From Polaribacter sp. KT25b (GTDB lineage: Bacteria > Bacteroidota > Bacteroidia > Flavobacteriales > Flavobacteriaceae): a stretch of 64,000 nt of DNA. Each line of letters starts with the position of its first letter. The first letter of the stretch is position 1. The stretch spans positions 682,001 to 746,000 of the forward strand of contig NZ_LT629752.1 of the NCBI RefSeq assembly GCF_900105145.1, read 5' to 3'. Positions 8,991 to 17,223 of the stretch are shown piece after piece. The notes under the pieces were generated by a model that ran no database searches, was not told where the DNA came from, and was given only the letters and a program-made list of their open reading frames with translations. The position numbers and the translations under genes are program-made.

Positions 8991-9953
8991 ATGTCAGTTT
9001 TAGTCTTTGCAGATTCAGCAGAAGGGAAATTCAAAAAGAGCGCTTTTGAAGTAGTTTCTTATGGAAAAAAAGTTGCTGAACAATTAGAAAGTAATTTAGT
9101 TGTTTTAACAATTAATGCTCAGAAAAATGAAGATTTATACGCTTACGGAGCAGAAAAAGTAGTTTCAGTTTCTAACGATTCTTTAGCGGTTTTTAATGCC
9201 AAAGCATATTCATCAATAATAAAACAAGTTGCAGACGCACAAAATTCATCCGTAGTAATTTTAGATTCTAGTATTGATGGTTTATTTATTGCTCCAATGT
9301 TAGCAGTTACTTTAAATGCAGGTTATGCTTCTAATGTTGTTGCATTGCCAAGTAGTACAAGCCCTTTTACTGTAAAAAGAAAAGCGTTTTCTAGTAAAGC
9401 ATTTTCAAATACTGTAATTTCTTCGGATAAAAAAGTAATTGGCGTTGCTAAAAATGCATACGGAATTCACGAAAATCTTGTAACTGGAACAATAGAAAGT
9501 TTTGATGCTTCAATTTCTGATGCAGATTTAAAAGTGAAATCAGAAAAAATTGAAAAAGTTTCTGGTAAAGTAACCATTGCAGATGCAGATATTGTTGTTT
9601 CTGCAGGTAGAGGTTTAAAAGGCCCAGAAAATTGGGGAATTATTGAGGAGTTGGCAGATGTTTTAGGCGCTGCAACTGCTTGTTCTAAACCAGTTTCAGA
9701 TTTAGGTTGGCGTCCTCATGGCGAGCATGTTGGGCAAACAGGAAAACCAGTTGCTTCAAATTTGTATATTGCTATCGGAATTTCTGGAGCAATTCAACAT
9801 TTAGCAGGAATTAATGCATCAAAAGTAAAGGTAGTTATTAATACAGATCCAGAAGCGCCTTTCTTTAAAGCTGCAGATTATGGTATTGTTGGTGATGCTT
9901 TTGAGGTGGTTCCAAAATTAATAGAGAAGCTAAAAGCTTTTAAGCAAGCTTAA
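8991..9953 (+). CDS. etfA: Electron transfer flavoprotein subunit alpha
   Basis: EtfA holds the FAD of the ETF heterodimer. The protein has 320 residues from the ATG at 8991. The C-terminal FAD-binding domain is complete: SAGRGLKGPENWGIIEELAD, then ACSKPVSDLGWRPHGEHVGQ, then SGAIQHLAGI and INTDPEAPFFKAADYGIVGD. The N-terminal half has the usual ETF alpha/beta fold. It is the second gene of the etfBA pair and is followed by a terminator. Confidence 0.95.
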   Translation: MSVLVFADSAEGKFKKSAFEVVSYGKKVAEQLESNLVVLTINAQKNEDLYAYGAEKVVSVSNDSLAVFNAKAYSSIIKQVADAQNSSVVILDSSIDGLFIAPMLAVTLNAGYASNVVALPSSTSPFTVKRKAFSSKAFSNTVISSDKKVIGVAKNAYGIHENLVTGTIESFDASISDADLKVKSEKIEKVSGKVTIADADIVVSAGRGLKGPENWGIIEELADVLGAATACSKPVSDLGWRPHGEHVGQTGKPVASNLYIAIGISGAIQHLAGINASKVKVVINTDPEAPFFKAADYGIVGDAFEVVPKLIEKLKAFKQA

Positions 9954-9977
9954 TTCAAATATTCAAACAATGTTTCG

Positions 9978-10009
9978 AAAACCTACTTAGTTTAACCTTT
10001 GTAGGTTTT
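9978..10009 (+). terminator. Terminator after etfA
   Basis: The stem aaaacctac / gtaggtttt with a 14-nt loop is followed by TTACTTTTAA, 25 bp after the etfA stop. Confidence 0.65.
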
Positions 10010-10207
10010 TACTTTTAATAAAAACAGTAGAAATCAGTTTTCAATCTATTATTTTTATTAAATTGTGCCCTTGATTAAGAATATCAAAATTTATAATTTT
10101 TGTTATTTCTAATAATGAAGAAATTTTTAGTTTAAAGATTACTTCAATTTAGCTATTATGATGTTATTAAATTTTAGATATTCATACTTTTTTTTGCAGA
10201 AAGATAT

Positions 10208-10819
10208 ATGAGTTTAATACTACTTACCATAAAAGGAATTTCTTACAGTCAAACTCAAAGTGGTGCTTATGCATTAGTTTTGAGTGAAATTGAAGGAACA
10301 AGAACCTTACCTATCATTATTGGAGCTTTTGAAGCACAATCTATAGCAATAGCTTTAGAAACAGAAATTAGACCTCCTAGACCATTAACACACGATTTAT
10401 TTAAAACATTCGCAGATACTTTTGATATCCATATTAAAGAAATAATTATTCATAAATTAGTAGATGGCGTTTTCTTTTCTAGCTTAATTTGTGAAAGAGA
10501 CGGTAAAGAAGAGGTAATAGATACCAGAACTTCTGATGCTATTGCTATTGCCGTTCGTTTTAATGCGCCAATTTATACGTATGAAAATATTTTAGATAAA
10601 GCGGGTATTTATTTAAAAGTGGACGAAGAAATGGATTTTGAAAATAAAGATGAGTCCACAGAAATTTCTATAGAATTTGAGAAAGCGCCAGAAAAGGATA
10701 AAAATAGTTTTTCTAGCTTAACTTTAAAAGAATTAAATAATCAATTAAATGATGCAGTTACAGATGAAAATTATGAGCTTGCTGCAAAAATTAGAGACGA
10801 AATTAGCAATCGTTCTTAA
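10208..10819 (+). CDS. Bifunctional nuclease (BFN/DUF151) family protein with UVR tail
   Basis: This 203-residue protein has a BFN/DUF151 domain over about residues 1-135 (KGISYSQTQSGAYALVLSE, RTLPIIIGAFEAQSIAIALE, RTSDAIAIAVRFNAPIYTYE). A UVR (UvrB/UvrC-type) helical hairpin fills the last 35 residues (LTLKELNNQLNDAVTDENY, then AAKIRDEIS). Plant members of the family have RNase and DNase activity; bacterial function is not established. It lies 12 bp ahead of the nucleoside transporter gene and is probably cotranscribed with it. Confidence 0.88.
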   Translation: MSLILLTIKGISYSQTQSGAYALVLSEIEGTRTLPIIIGAFEAQSIAIALETEIRPPRPLTHDLFKTFADTFDIHIKEIIIHKLVDGVFFSSLICERDGKEEVIDTRTSDAIAIAVRFNAPIYTYENILDKAGIYLKVDEEMDFENKDESTEISIEFEKAPEKDKNSFSSLTLKELNNQLNDAVTDENYELAAKIRDEISNRS

Positions 10820-10831
10820 CTACTTACCCTT

Positions 10832-12577
10832 ATGAAAAAACTTTTTATATTTCTATTTTCAATAGTTTCATTGACTTTATATTCTCAAGAAATTGAACAA
10901 AATTGGAGCTTTTCATCCATCAAAAAAAATGATGGAAAAGAATTAATTAAAACAGATTCTACAGATATTTTTAATCTAAAGAATGGAAAATTTATCTACT
11001 CTTTAAAAGGAAATGATAATTTACAAGCTTCAGGAAACTATATTCATCAGAATAATTTATTAATTTTTAACTTTAAAGAACCTAAAGATACTGTTAGATA
11101 TTTTAATATTGTTTCTTTTGATAAGGCTAGTTTAGTGCTTTCTGAAAATGATGTAATCTATAATTTATCTTCTAAAACTGAAGCAAACATAGAAATTACT
11201 CAAGATGATGCAGTTTTAATTGCTGATGATATTGCAACATCCGAAGAAAAAGAGGATATAATTTTACCAAGTAAAGGGTTTTCTATTGATACTTTGTGGC
11301 GTGGTATGATAGGAATGCTTTCTTTAATAATAATTGCATTTCTATTTAGTTCAAACAAAAAAGCAATAGAATGGAAAACTGTTCTTTTGGGAATTGTATT
11401 TCAACTATTAATAGCTATTGGAGTTTTAAAAGTTGGTTTTATCCAAAAAACTTTTGAGTGGGTAGGTGGTTTGTTTGTAAGTGTTTTAGATTATACGAGG
11501 GCAGGAAGTAAATTCTTGTTTGAAGGCTTAGTGGTCGATATGGATAAATTTGGATTCATTTTTGCATTTCAAGTTTTACCAACAATTATTTTCTTCTCAG
11601 CTTTAACGTCTTTATTATTTTATTTAGGTTTAATTCAAAAAGTTGTAAAAGTATTAGCATTGTTATTAACCAAAGTTTTAAAAATTTCTGGAGCGGAAAG
11701 TTTATCTGTTGCAGGTAATATTTTCTTAGGACAAACAGAAGCGCCTTTATTAATTAAAGCATATTTAGAAAAGATGAATAAATCTGAAATGCTTTTGGTG
11801 ATGATTGGTGGAATGGCAACAGTTGCTGGAGCAGTTTTAGCAGCATATATTGGTTTTCTTGGTGGTGATGATCCTGTTTTAAGGTTACAATTTGCTAAAC
11901 ATTTGCTAGCAGCTTCTGTAATGGCAGCTCCTGGAGCAATTGTAATTTCAAAAATTTTATATCCTCAAACAGAAGAAATAAATACAGACGTTAGTGTTTC
12001 TCAAGAAAAAATTGGATCAAATATTTTAGATGCAATTGCAAACGGAACAACAGAAGGTTTACGTTTGGCAGTAAATGTTGGTGCTATGTTATTAGTGTTT
12101 GTAGCTTTTATTGCGATGGTAAATGGAATTCTAGGTTGGGTAGGAGAAATTACTACTTTAAATACTTGGATGGCTGCAAATACTTCGTATACTAGTTTTT
12201 CTTTAGAAGCAATTTTAGGATATATTTTTGCACCTTTAATGTGGTTAATTGGTGTTCCTGCTGTTGATATGGCTTTAATGGGACAATTATTAGGTATTAA
12301 ATTAGCAGCAAGCGAGTTTATAGGTTATATACAATTAGCAGAGCTTAAAGATGTAACAAACGGAATTCATTTAACGTATGAAAAATCAATTATAATGGCT
12401 ACTTATATGTTATGCGGATTTGCAAATTTTGCATCTATAGGAATTCAAATTGGTGGAATTGGTTCTTTAGCTCCTGGGCAAAGAAAAACATTATCAGAAT
12501 TTGGAATGAAAGCACTTATTGGAGGAACAATAGCTTCTTTAATGTCTGCAACTATTGCTGGGATGATTATTGGTTAG
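10832..12577 (+). CDS. Concentrative nucleoside transporter (CNT/NupC) with periplasmic N-terminal domain
   Basis: The C-terminal 410 residues are a Na+- or H+-coupled nucleoside importer of the CNT family, with about ten membrane segments. Characteristic stretches are SLSVAGNIFLGQTEAPLLIK, GGMATVAGAVLAAYIGFLGG and MGQLLGIKLAASEFIGYIQL. The first 150 residues are different: a signal peptide (1-19) and a beta-rich domain of about 130 residues, ending at a membrane anchor near residue 155. That makes the protein 581 residues against about 400 for E. coli NupC. Such extended CNTs are familiar in flavobacteria; the extra domain has no known role. The nearby thyA and folA fit a pyrimidine-salvage context. 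Confidence 0.9.
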   Translation: MKKLFIFLFSIVSLTLYSQEIEQNWSFSSIKKNDGKELIKTDSTDIFNLKNGKFIYSLKGNDNLQASGNYIHQNNLLIFNFKEPKDTVRYFNIVSFDKASLVLSENDVIYNLSSKTEANIEITQDDAVLIADDIATSEEKEDIILPSKGFSIDTLWRGMIGMLSLIIIAFLFSSNKKAIEWKTVLLGIVFQLLIAIGVLKVGFIQKTFEWVGGLFVSVLDYTRAGSKFLFEGLVVDMDKFGFIFAFQVLPTIIFFSALTSLLFYLGLIQKVVKVLALLLTKVLKISGAESLSVAGNIFLGQTEAPLLIKAYLEKMNKSEMLLVMIGGMATVAGAVLAAYIGFLGGDDPVLRLQFAKHLLAASVMAAPGAIVISKILYPQTEEINTDVSVSQEKIGSNILDAIANGTTEGLRLAVNVGAMLLVFVAFIAMVNGILGWVGEITTLNTWMAANTSYTSFSLEAILGYIFAPLMWLIGVPAVDMALMGQLLGIKLAASEFIGYIQLAELKDVTNGIHLTYEKSIIMATYMLCGFANFASIGIQIGGIGSLAPGQRKTLSEFGMKALIGGTIASLMSATIAGMIIG

Positions 12578-12631
12578 AGATTTAATGACTAAAAAGTTAT
12601 TTTAAATCGTTAATAACTTTTATATATTATT

Positions 12632-12664
12632 AAAAAGCTTCAACAAAAAACGTTGAAGCTTTTT
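12632..12664 (+). terminator. Rho-independent terminator after nucleoside transporter gene
   Basis: A 13-bp perfect stem (aaaaagcttcaac / gttgaagcttttt) with a 7-nt loop is followed by T-rich sequence. Confidence 0.85.
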
Positions 12665-12683
12665 TTTATTTTTACACCACTTT

Positions 12684-12724
12684 GTTTAAAATAGTTAAAC
12701 GAATAAACAATTTAACAATTACAC
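12684..12724. repeat. Degenerate octamer array upstream of thyA
   Basis: One GTTTAAAA unit is followed by four in-register 8-mers (AGTTAAAC, GAATAAAC, AATTTAAC, AATTACAC at 12693-12724). The array ends 6 bp before the thyA ATG. It is the same family as the arrays at 8905 and 38786. Confidence 0.6.
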
Positions 12725-12730
12725 ATCAGA

Positions 12731-13555
12731 ATGAAGCAATATCACGATTTAGTAAAACACGTTTTAGAAAACGGAAATGTAAAAGGAGATAGAACAGGAA
12801 CAGGTACAAAAAGTGTTTTTGGATATCAAATGCGTTTCGATTTAAGTGAAGGTTTCCCAATGGTAACTACTAAAAAGTTACATTTAAAATCAATAATTTA
12901 CGAATTGCTTTGGTTTATAAAAGGGGATACAAATATTAAATATTTACAAGAAAATGGTGTAAAAATCTGGAATTCTTGGGCTGATGAAAATGGAGATTTA
13001 GGACCAGTTTACGGGCATCAATGGCGTAACTGGAATAGTGATGAAGTAGATCAAATAAAAGAAGTAATTGATACTTTAAAGACAAATCCTAATTCTAGAA
13101 GAATGTTGGTCTCTGCATGGAATCCATCAGTTTTGCCAGATACAAGTGTTTCTTTTTCAGAAAATGTAGCAAATAATAAGGCAGCTTTGCCTCCTTGTCA
13201 TGCATTTTTTCAGTTTTATGTTTCTGATGGAAAGCTATCTTGTCAGTTGTATCAAAGAAGTGCAGATATATTTTTAGGAGTCCCTTTTAATATTGCTTCT
13301 TATGCTTTATTTACAATGATGATTGCACAAGTTTGTGGTTATGAAGTAGGTGATTTTATACACACTTTTGGTGATGCGCATATTTATAATAATCATCAAG
13401 AACAATTAGAATTACAATTGTCTAGAGATTTAAGAGCGCTACCAAAAATGAAAATAAATCCAGCAATAAAAGATATCGAAGATTTTAAATTCGAAGATTT
13501 TGAGCTGTTAAATTATAATCCGCATCCTCATATAAAAGGAGCAGTTGCTGTATAA
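12731..13555 (+). CDS. thyA: Thymidylate synthase
   Basis: This enzyme methylates dUMP to dTMP using methylene-tetrahydrofolate and releases dihydrofolate, which the nearby folA product reduces. The 274 residues match the ThyA family. The folate and phosphate sites ([20 protein letters not shown]), the catalytic Cys in [32 protein letters not shown] and the C-terminal [10 protein letters not shown] are all intact. There is a short insertion ([12 protein letters not shown]) before the catalytic Cys. An octamer repeat precedes the start, and the stop codon lies inside a 50-bp palindrome. Confidence 0.97.
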   Translation: MKQYHDLVKHVLENGNVKGDRTGTGTKSVFGYQMRFDLSEGFPMVTTKKLHLKSIIYELLWFIKGDTNIKYLQENGVKIWNSWADENGDLGPVYGHQWRNWNSDEVDQIKEVIDTLKTNPNSRRMLVSAWNPSVLPDTSVSFSENVANNKAALPPCHAFFQFYVSDGKLSCQLYQRSADIFLGVPFNIASYALFTMMIAQVCGYEVGDFIHTFGDAHIYNNHQEQLELQLSRDLRALPKMKINPAIKDIEDFKFEDFELLNYNPHPHIKGAVAV

Positions 13556-13601
13556 TAAAAAAGAGCTTTAAAATTTAAATTTTAAAGCTCTTTTTTATTA
13601 T
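13552..13601. terminator. Bidirectional terminator, 50-bp perfect palindrome
   Basis: The sequence around aaaaaagagctttaaaattt and its exact complement forms a 25-bp arm palindrome without a spacer, A-rich at the left and T-rich at the right. It includes the thyA stop and ends 1 bp before the stop of the convergent gene at 13603, so it serves both strands. Confidence 0.85.
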
Positions 13602-13602
13602 T

Positions 13603-13899
13603 TTATAAACTTAATAGACTGTTATCTGCACCGGCAAAATCGCTCCAAACTACTCCGTCTGCTTCTTGCTCATTTACATATTCTCCATCAACTAAATATC
13701 TAAATTCATAAGAATTTCCAGATTCTAAATCAACAGTTCCTTTAAAAGTTCCATTTTTTAATTTTTTAAGAGGTGTTGCTTTTTCATTCCATTCATTAAA
13801 GCTTCCTACTACTGCAACATTTTTAGCCTCTTCTGGAGCTAAAGAAAATGTTACTTTACAAACTGGTTTGCTTTTCAAAAATTGTTTTTTAATTGCCAT
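13603..13899 (-). CDS. Isoamylase/AMPK-type glycogen-binding E-set domain protein
   Basis: This 98-residue protein is essentially one CBM48-like early-set domain: CKVTFSLAPEEAKNVAVVGS, then FNEWNEKATPLKKLKNGTF and YEFRYLVDGEYVNE. There is no signal peptide and no catalytic domain, so it is a free-standing cytoplasmic carbohydrate-binding or scaffold module. Similar short proteins are common in flavobacteria, without a defined role. It converges on thyA through a shared terminator. The 303 bp upstream, shared with folA, hold promoters but no gene I can support. Confidence 0.8.
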   Translation of the reverse strand: MAIKKQFLKSKPVCKVTFSLAPEEAKNVAVVGSFNEWNEKATPLKKLKNGTFKGTVDLESGNSYEFRYLVDGEYVNEQEADGVVWSDFAGADNSLLSL

Positions 13900-14174
13900 A
13901 ATTTATTAATTATAAATTCATTGGTAAAAATATACAACAATTTAAAGTTGACAAATAATATTCAGCATTAATGATAAAGAATTATTACATTATCAATTTT
14001 GTATGAGCAAATCTTCTATTTTCTAAAAAAAATAGATTTTTAATTATTGTATAGCTAAAATCAGATAAGTTTCTTCTTGCTTGATTTACAGATATTTTCA
14101 TCGCAAACGTATTCGTAATACTCAATTTTTAGACTAAAAAGGCTTAAAAATGTCAATTCTCAAAACATTTGCTG

Positions 14175-14182
14175 TAATTTTG
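14175..14182 (+). promoter_or_regulatory. -7 promoter element for folA
   Basis: TAATTTTG matches TAnnTTTG and lies 20 bp upstream of the folA ATG, implying a short leader. No clear TTG box is seen at -33. Confidence 0.45.
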
Positions 14183-14202
14183 CATAAATTCAACTAATAA
14201 AA

Positions 14203-14694
14203 ATGATTACAATAATTGCAGCAATCGCAAAAAATAATGCTTTAGGTAAAGACAATGATTTAATTTGGCATTTACCTGCAGATTTAAAGCGTTTTAAAAA
14301 AGTTACTACAGGTCATCATATTTTAATGGGTAGAAATACTTTTGAATCTATTGGTAAACCTTTGCCAAATAGAACAACTATTATTGTTACCAGAAATAAA
14401 AATTATTTTAAAGATGGATGTTTAATAGCTAATAGTTTAGAAGATGCAATTGAATTAGCGAAAAATGATGCTGAAATTTATGTAATTGGTGGTGCAGAAA
14501 TTTATAAATATGCAATCGAAAATAATTTGGTAGATGCTTTAGACATAACTTTAGTGCATCATGAGTTTGAAGCGGATGCTTTTTTTCCAGAAATAGATAC
14601 CAAAATTTGGAAAGAAGTGTCTAGGGAAGATTTTAAAGCAGATAAAAAAAATAATTTTGATTATAGTTTTGTAAGTTATAGAAAAATTAATTAA
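14203..14694 (+). CDS. folA: Dihydrofolate reductase
   Basis: This enzyme reduces dihydrofolate to tetrahydrofolate with NADPH. The protein has 163 residues. It shows the substrate-site sequence IAAIAKNNALGKDNDLIWHL (acidic Asp replaced in the usual place by the D of NDLIWHLPADL), the NADPH motif GRNTFESIGKPLPNRTTIIV, and VIGGAEIYKYAI. Its stop overlaps the 3' end of the convergent DUF6146 gene by 8 bp. Together with thyA, 650 bp upstream, it covers the dTMP/folate cycle. Confidence 0.96.
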   Translation: MITIIAAIAKNNALGKDNDLIWHLPADLKRFKKVTTGHHILMGRNTFESIGKPLPNRTTIIVTRNKNYFKDGCLIANSLEDAIELAKNDAEIYVIGGAEIYKYAIENNLVDALDITLVHHEFEADAFFPEIDTKIWKEVSREDFKADKKNNFDYSFVSYRKIN

Positions 14695-15121
14695 TCCTAT
14701 TGGTTCTAAAATTACCACCTAAATTCATTTTATATTTTTGTTGTGCAAACAAAAAGTAATTAAAAAGTTTATAATTTACTTCATAACCATAATCTATTGT
14801 AGATTGATAATCAACAATATTCTCATAAATATTAGGGTTAAATAGTCTTGGATTTCTGGCTCTGTTATTCCATTCTAAAACCCAAACTCTATTTCTAGCT
14901 TCTAAATAATTTTGAGAATAAAAACCTTCTGGTTGCGCCCTAGAATTTAAAAAAAATGTAAATCCTGGATCAATAATTATTACTTCATACTCTAAACTAT
15001 CATTTGCAATAACAACAGGCTTTTCTTTTTCTTTAGTTTTGTTATTAATATTTGATGAACCACAAGCCCAAAAAAAGATTGCAGTAACAAATAGAAAAAG
15101 TGTTTGTTTTAAGAGTTTCAT
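14687..15121 (-). CDS. DUF6146 family lipoprotein
   Basis: From the ATG at 15121 the protein has 144 residues and a lipoprotein signal (MKLLKQTLFLFVTAIFFWAC, lipidated Cys at 20). The ATG at 15172 would put 17 extra residues before the signal and is less likely. The mature part contains LNSRAQPEGFYSQNYLEARN and VWVLEWNNRARNPRLFNPNI, which match the flavobacterial DUF6146 family. Its function is unknown; the membrane anchor implies an outer- or inner-membrane periplasmic face. It is convergent with folA, overlapping by 8 bp. Confidence 0.8.
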   Translation of the reverse strand: MKLLKQTLFLFVTAIFFWACGSSNINNKTKEKEKPVVIANDSLEYEVIIIDPGFTFFLNSRAQPEGFYSQNYLEARNRVWVLEWNNRARNPRLFNPNIYENIVDYQSTIDYGYEVNYKLFNYFLFAQQKYKMNLGGNFRTNRIN

Positions 15122-15220
15122 AATCAGTAGTTTTATGAAAAGTAAAGTTGCAAAAATTATTCCAGAATCCATTGTTTTTTAAATCTTTTAACATTAATTT
15201 GATACTTTAAAATAATAAGA

Positions 15221-15778
15221 ATGAAACACAGGTGTTTTTGGGTAACAGACAGTAAATTATATAAAGATTATCATGATAATGAATGGGGACAACCCGTTTT
15301 TGATGACGCAATTTTGTTTGAATTTTTAATTTTAGAAACTTTTCAGGCAGGTTTAAGTTGGATAACTATTTTAAACAAAAGAGAAAATTTTAGAATGGCT
15401 TTTGATAATTTCGATTATAAAAAAATTGCAACTTATCCAGAAAGTAAATATGAATCTTTATTGTTAGATAGAGGCATCATCAGAAATAAATTAAAGATAA
15501 AAAGTGCTATTACAAACGCACAATTATTTATAGAAATTCAACAAGAATTTGGTTCTTTTTCTAATTTTATTTGGAGTTATGTAGATGATAAACCCATCAT
15601 TAATAATTTTGCTAAAAGAGAAGAAGTGCCTGCTACAACCAGTATTTCTGATAAAATTTCGAAAGATTTAAAAAAACGCGGATTTAAATTTGTGGGTTCA
15701 ACCGTAATGTATGCGTACATGCAAGCTGTAGGAATGGTAAATGATCATACAACAGATTGTTTTAAATACCCTAATTAA
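15221..15778 (+). CDS. tag: DNA-3-methyladenine glycosylase I
   Basis: This base-excision enzyme removes 3-methyladenine from alkylated DNA. The 185 residues fit Tag. The N-terminal RCFWVTDSKLYKDYHDNEWG gives Cys and His zinc ligands, the pair HTTDCF near residues 175-180 gives the others, and LETFQAGLSWITILNKRENF holds the base-pocket residues. It is monocistronic; its neighbours are convergent. Confidence 0.95.
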   Translation: MKHRCFWVTDSKLYKDYHDNEWGQPVFDDAILFEFLILETFQAGLSWITILNKRENFRMAFDNFDYKKIATYPESKYESLLLDRGIIRNKLKIKSAITNAQLFIEIQQEFGSFSNFIWSYVDDKPIINNFAKREEVPATTSISDKISKDLKKRGFKFVGSTVMYAYMQAVGMVNDHTTDCFKYPN

Positions 15779-15797
15779 GCACAAAAGATTTAGATTT

Positions 15798-16004
15798 TTA
15801 ATTCCCAAATATAATTCGGATTGCTATAAAAACAGCAATAATTAATCCACCATAAATAGCCACTTTTTTACCAGTGTTTTTATAATAACGTTCATGACTT
15901 TTACCATCTTTTTTATAGCTCCAAATTATTAATGCGCCAAAAGCAAGTACAAAGAAAATAATAAAAATAATTCTACCAGTAGTAAAATAAGCGCCTAAAA
16001 ACAT
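15798..16004 (-). CDS. Small two-helix membrane protein, unknown function
   Basis: This 68-residue protein has two hydrophobic segments (about 9-29 and 46-66) around a basic loop rich in Lys, His and Tyr (KKDGKSHERYYKNTGKK). Codon use and strand layout look like those of a real gene: it ends 20 bp from the tag stop and has its own upstream space of 160 bp. I do not recognise the family. Confidence 0.6.
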   Translation of the reverse strand: MFLGAYFTTGRIIFIIFFVLAFGALIIWSYKKDGKSHERYYKNTGKKVAIYGGLIIAVFIAIRIIFGN

Positions 16005-16163
16005 AGTTTTTAATCTTTATAAGTTTTGAATTATTAGATTTTATGAAGTTTCAATTTTTCATAAAGTTTCTATATATTGTCTGCTGCAAAATTACAAATT
16101 AAATGAAGAAAACCATCTTTTTTGGATCAACTTCTGATATTAGGAAATTAACAATAAGTAAAT

Positions 16164-16550
16164 ATGAAAAACAAAATAGCAGCAGTAACTAAATTTCACA
16201 CCGCTTTTAAATTAAATATGAACAACAAACCAATTGCAAATATTGGTGATGACAGAAATTTACTTCGTTTTAATTTGATGAAAGAAGAAAATGAAGAATA
16301 TTTAGAAGCAGCTAATAATAACGATTTGGTTGAGGTTGCAGATGCTTTAGGAGATATGTTGTATATTTTATGTGGCACAATTATAGAACACGGAATGCAA
16401 GATAAAATTGAGGAAGTTTTTAATGAAATTCAGAGAAGTAATATGAGTAAATTGGATGAAAATGGAGAGCCAATTTACAGAGAAGATGGTAAGGTTTTAA
16501 AAGGACCAAACTATTTTAAGCCAAATATTACAGAGATTTTAGAGAAGTAA
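16164..16550 (+). CDS. MazG-like nucleoside triphosphate pyrophosphohydrolase
   Basis: This 128-residue all-alpha protein carries the EEXXE-type metal site (MKEENEEYLEAANNNDLVEV) and the second site, ADALGDMLYILCG, that define the MazG/HisE-like NTP-PPase fold. It probably hydrolyses non-canonical nucleoside triphosphates to monophosphates, a house-cleaning role. Full-length MazG has two such domains; this one has a single domain. Its 3' end overlaps the convergent amidohydrolase gene by 23 bp. Confidence 0.85.
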   Translation: MKNKIAAVTKFHTAFKLNMNNKPIANIGDDRNLLRFNLMKEENEEYLEAANNNDLVEVADALGDMLYILCGTIIEHGMQDKIEEVFNEIQRSNMSKLDENGEPIYREDGKVLKGPNYFKPNITEILEK

Positions 16551-17223
16551 TTTTCTTTAAAGAGTTGAAAATTGCTTCACAAATTGCAGAATTCATCTTG
16601 TTTTCTTTTGCATATTTTTGATTGACCTCAATCTCAATTCCTATGTAATTTAATGGAAATTGTTTACGTAAATAGGTTGTAAATCCATCCATTTTGCCCA
16701 AATAAGGATAATTATAACGAACATTTAAATTCCCGTTTTGTTGTAAAAGTTCCTTTTTAAATTGATGAGAAAATTTTTTCTCATTTTTATGTGATGAATC
16801 ATACAACAAACCAATATCACAATTTCGTTCAACAGCATTTAAAACTGGCGTAAAAGAATGCACAGAAATATGTAGCACTTTGTTTCCTTCTTTGATATAA
16901 TTTCTGATATTATTCTCTACTTTATTTCGATACACTAAATAATAGGAATCAATCAATGCTTTTTTTTCTGATGTAGAAAGGGTTTTAGAAAATGCTGAAT
17001 ACAAATTTTTATGATGTAAAGACCTGTTTAGTTCAATTAACAAACGACTTTTAGTGCTAAAAAGTGAGAAATCAGCTAATGGTTTTAGCTGATTAAAAAG
17101 GTCTAGAGCACCTAAGTCTAGACCTTTGTGTGTATGTAAAACTTGTTGATCTGTTGAAAATAAATAGTGCTGATTTTCAGGAATTTCATTCCCTCCATGT
17201 TCACAAGTTAATACGATTTTCAT
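16528..17223 (-). CDS. N-formylglutamate amidohydrolase family protein
   Basis: This 231-residue protein belongs to the N-formylglutamate amidohydrolase (HutG-like deformylase) family. The metal-site stretches TCEHGGNEIPE (residues 6-16), LIELNRSLHHKNLYS and VLHISVHSFTPVLN are visible. It is the last gene of a three-gene minus-strand operon; its ATG overlaps the stop of the GCS2 gene by 4 bp, so they are translationally coupled. No histidine-degradation gene lies nearby. In this context I infer that it hydrolyses a peptide or amide linkage of the compound made by the two ligases upstream, not N-formylglutamate. Confidence 0.85.
   Translation of the reverse strand: MKIVLTCEHGGNEIPENQHYLFSTDQQVLHTHKGLDLGALDLFNQLKPLADFSLFSTKSRLLIELNRSLHHKNLYSAFSKTLSTSEKKALIDSYYLVYRNKVENNIRNYIKEGNKVLHISVHSFTPVLNAVERNCDIGLLYDSSHKNEKKFSHQFKKELLQQNGNLNVRYNYPYLGKMDGFTTYLRKQFPLNYIGIEIEVNQKYAKENKMNSAICEAIFNSLKKITSLKSL

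Noticed and set aside
13900..14202. Short minus-strand frame starting MKISVNQARRNLSDF
   Set aside because: It is about 38 codons without recognisable features in an AT-rich divergent promoter region, so it is not supportable as a gene.
16528..17223. Histidine-degradation role for the N-formylglutamate amidohydrolase
   Set aside because: No hut genes are nearby and the gene is translationally coupled to the GCS2 ligase gene.
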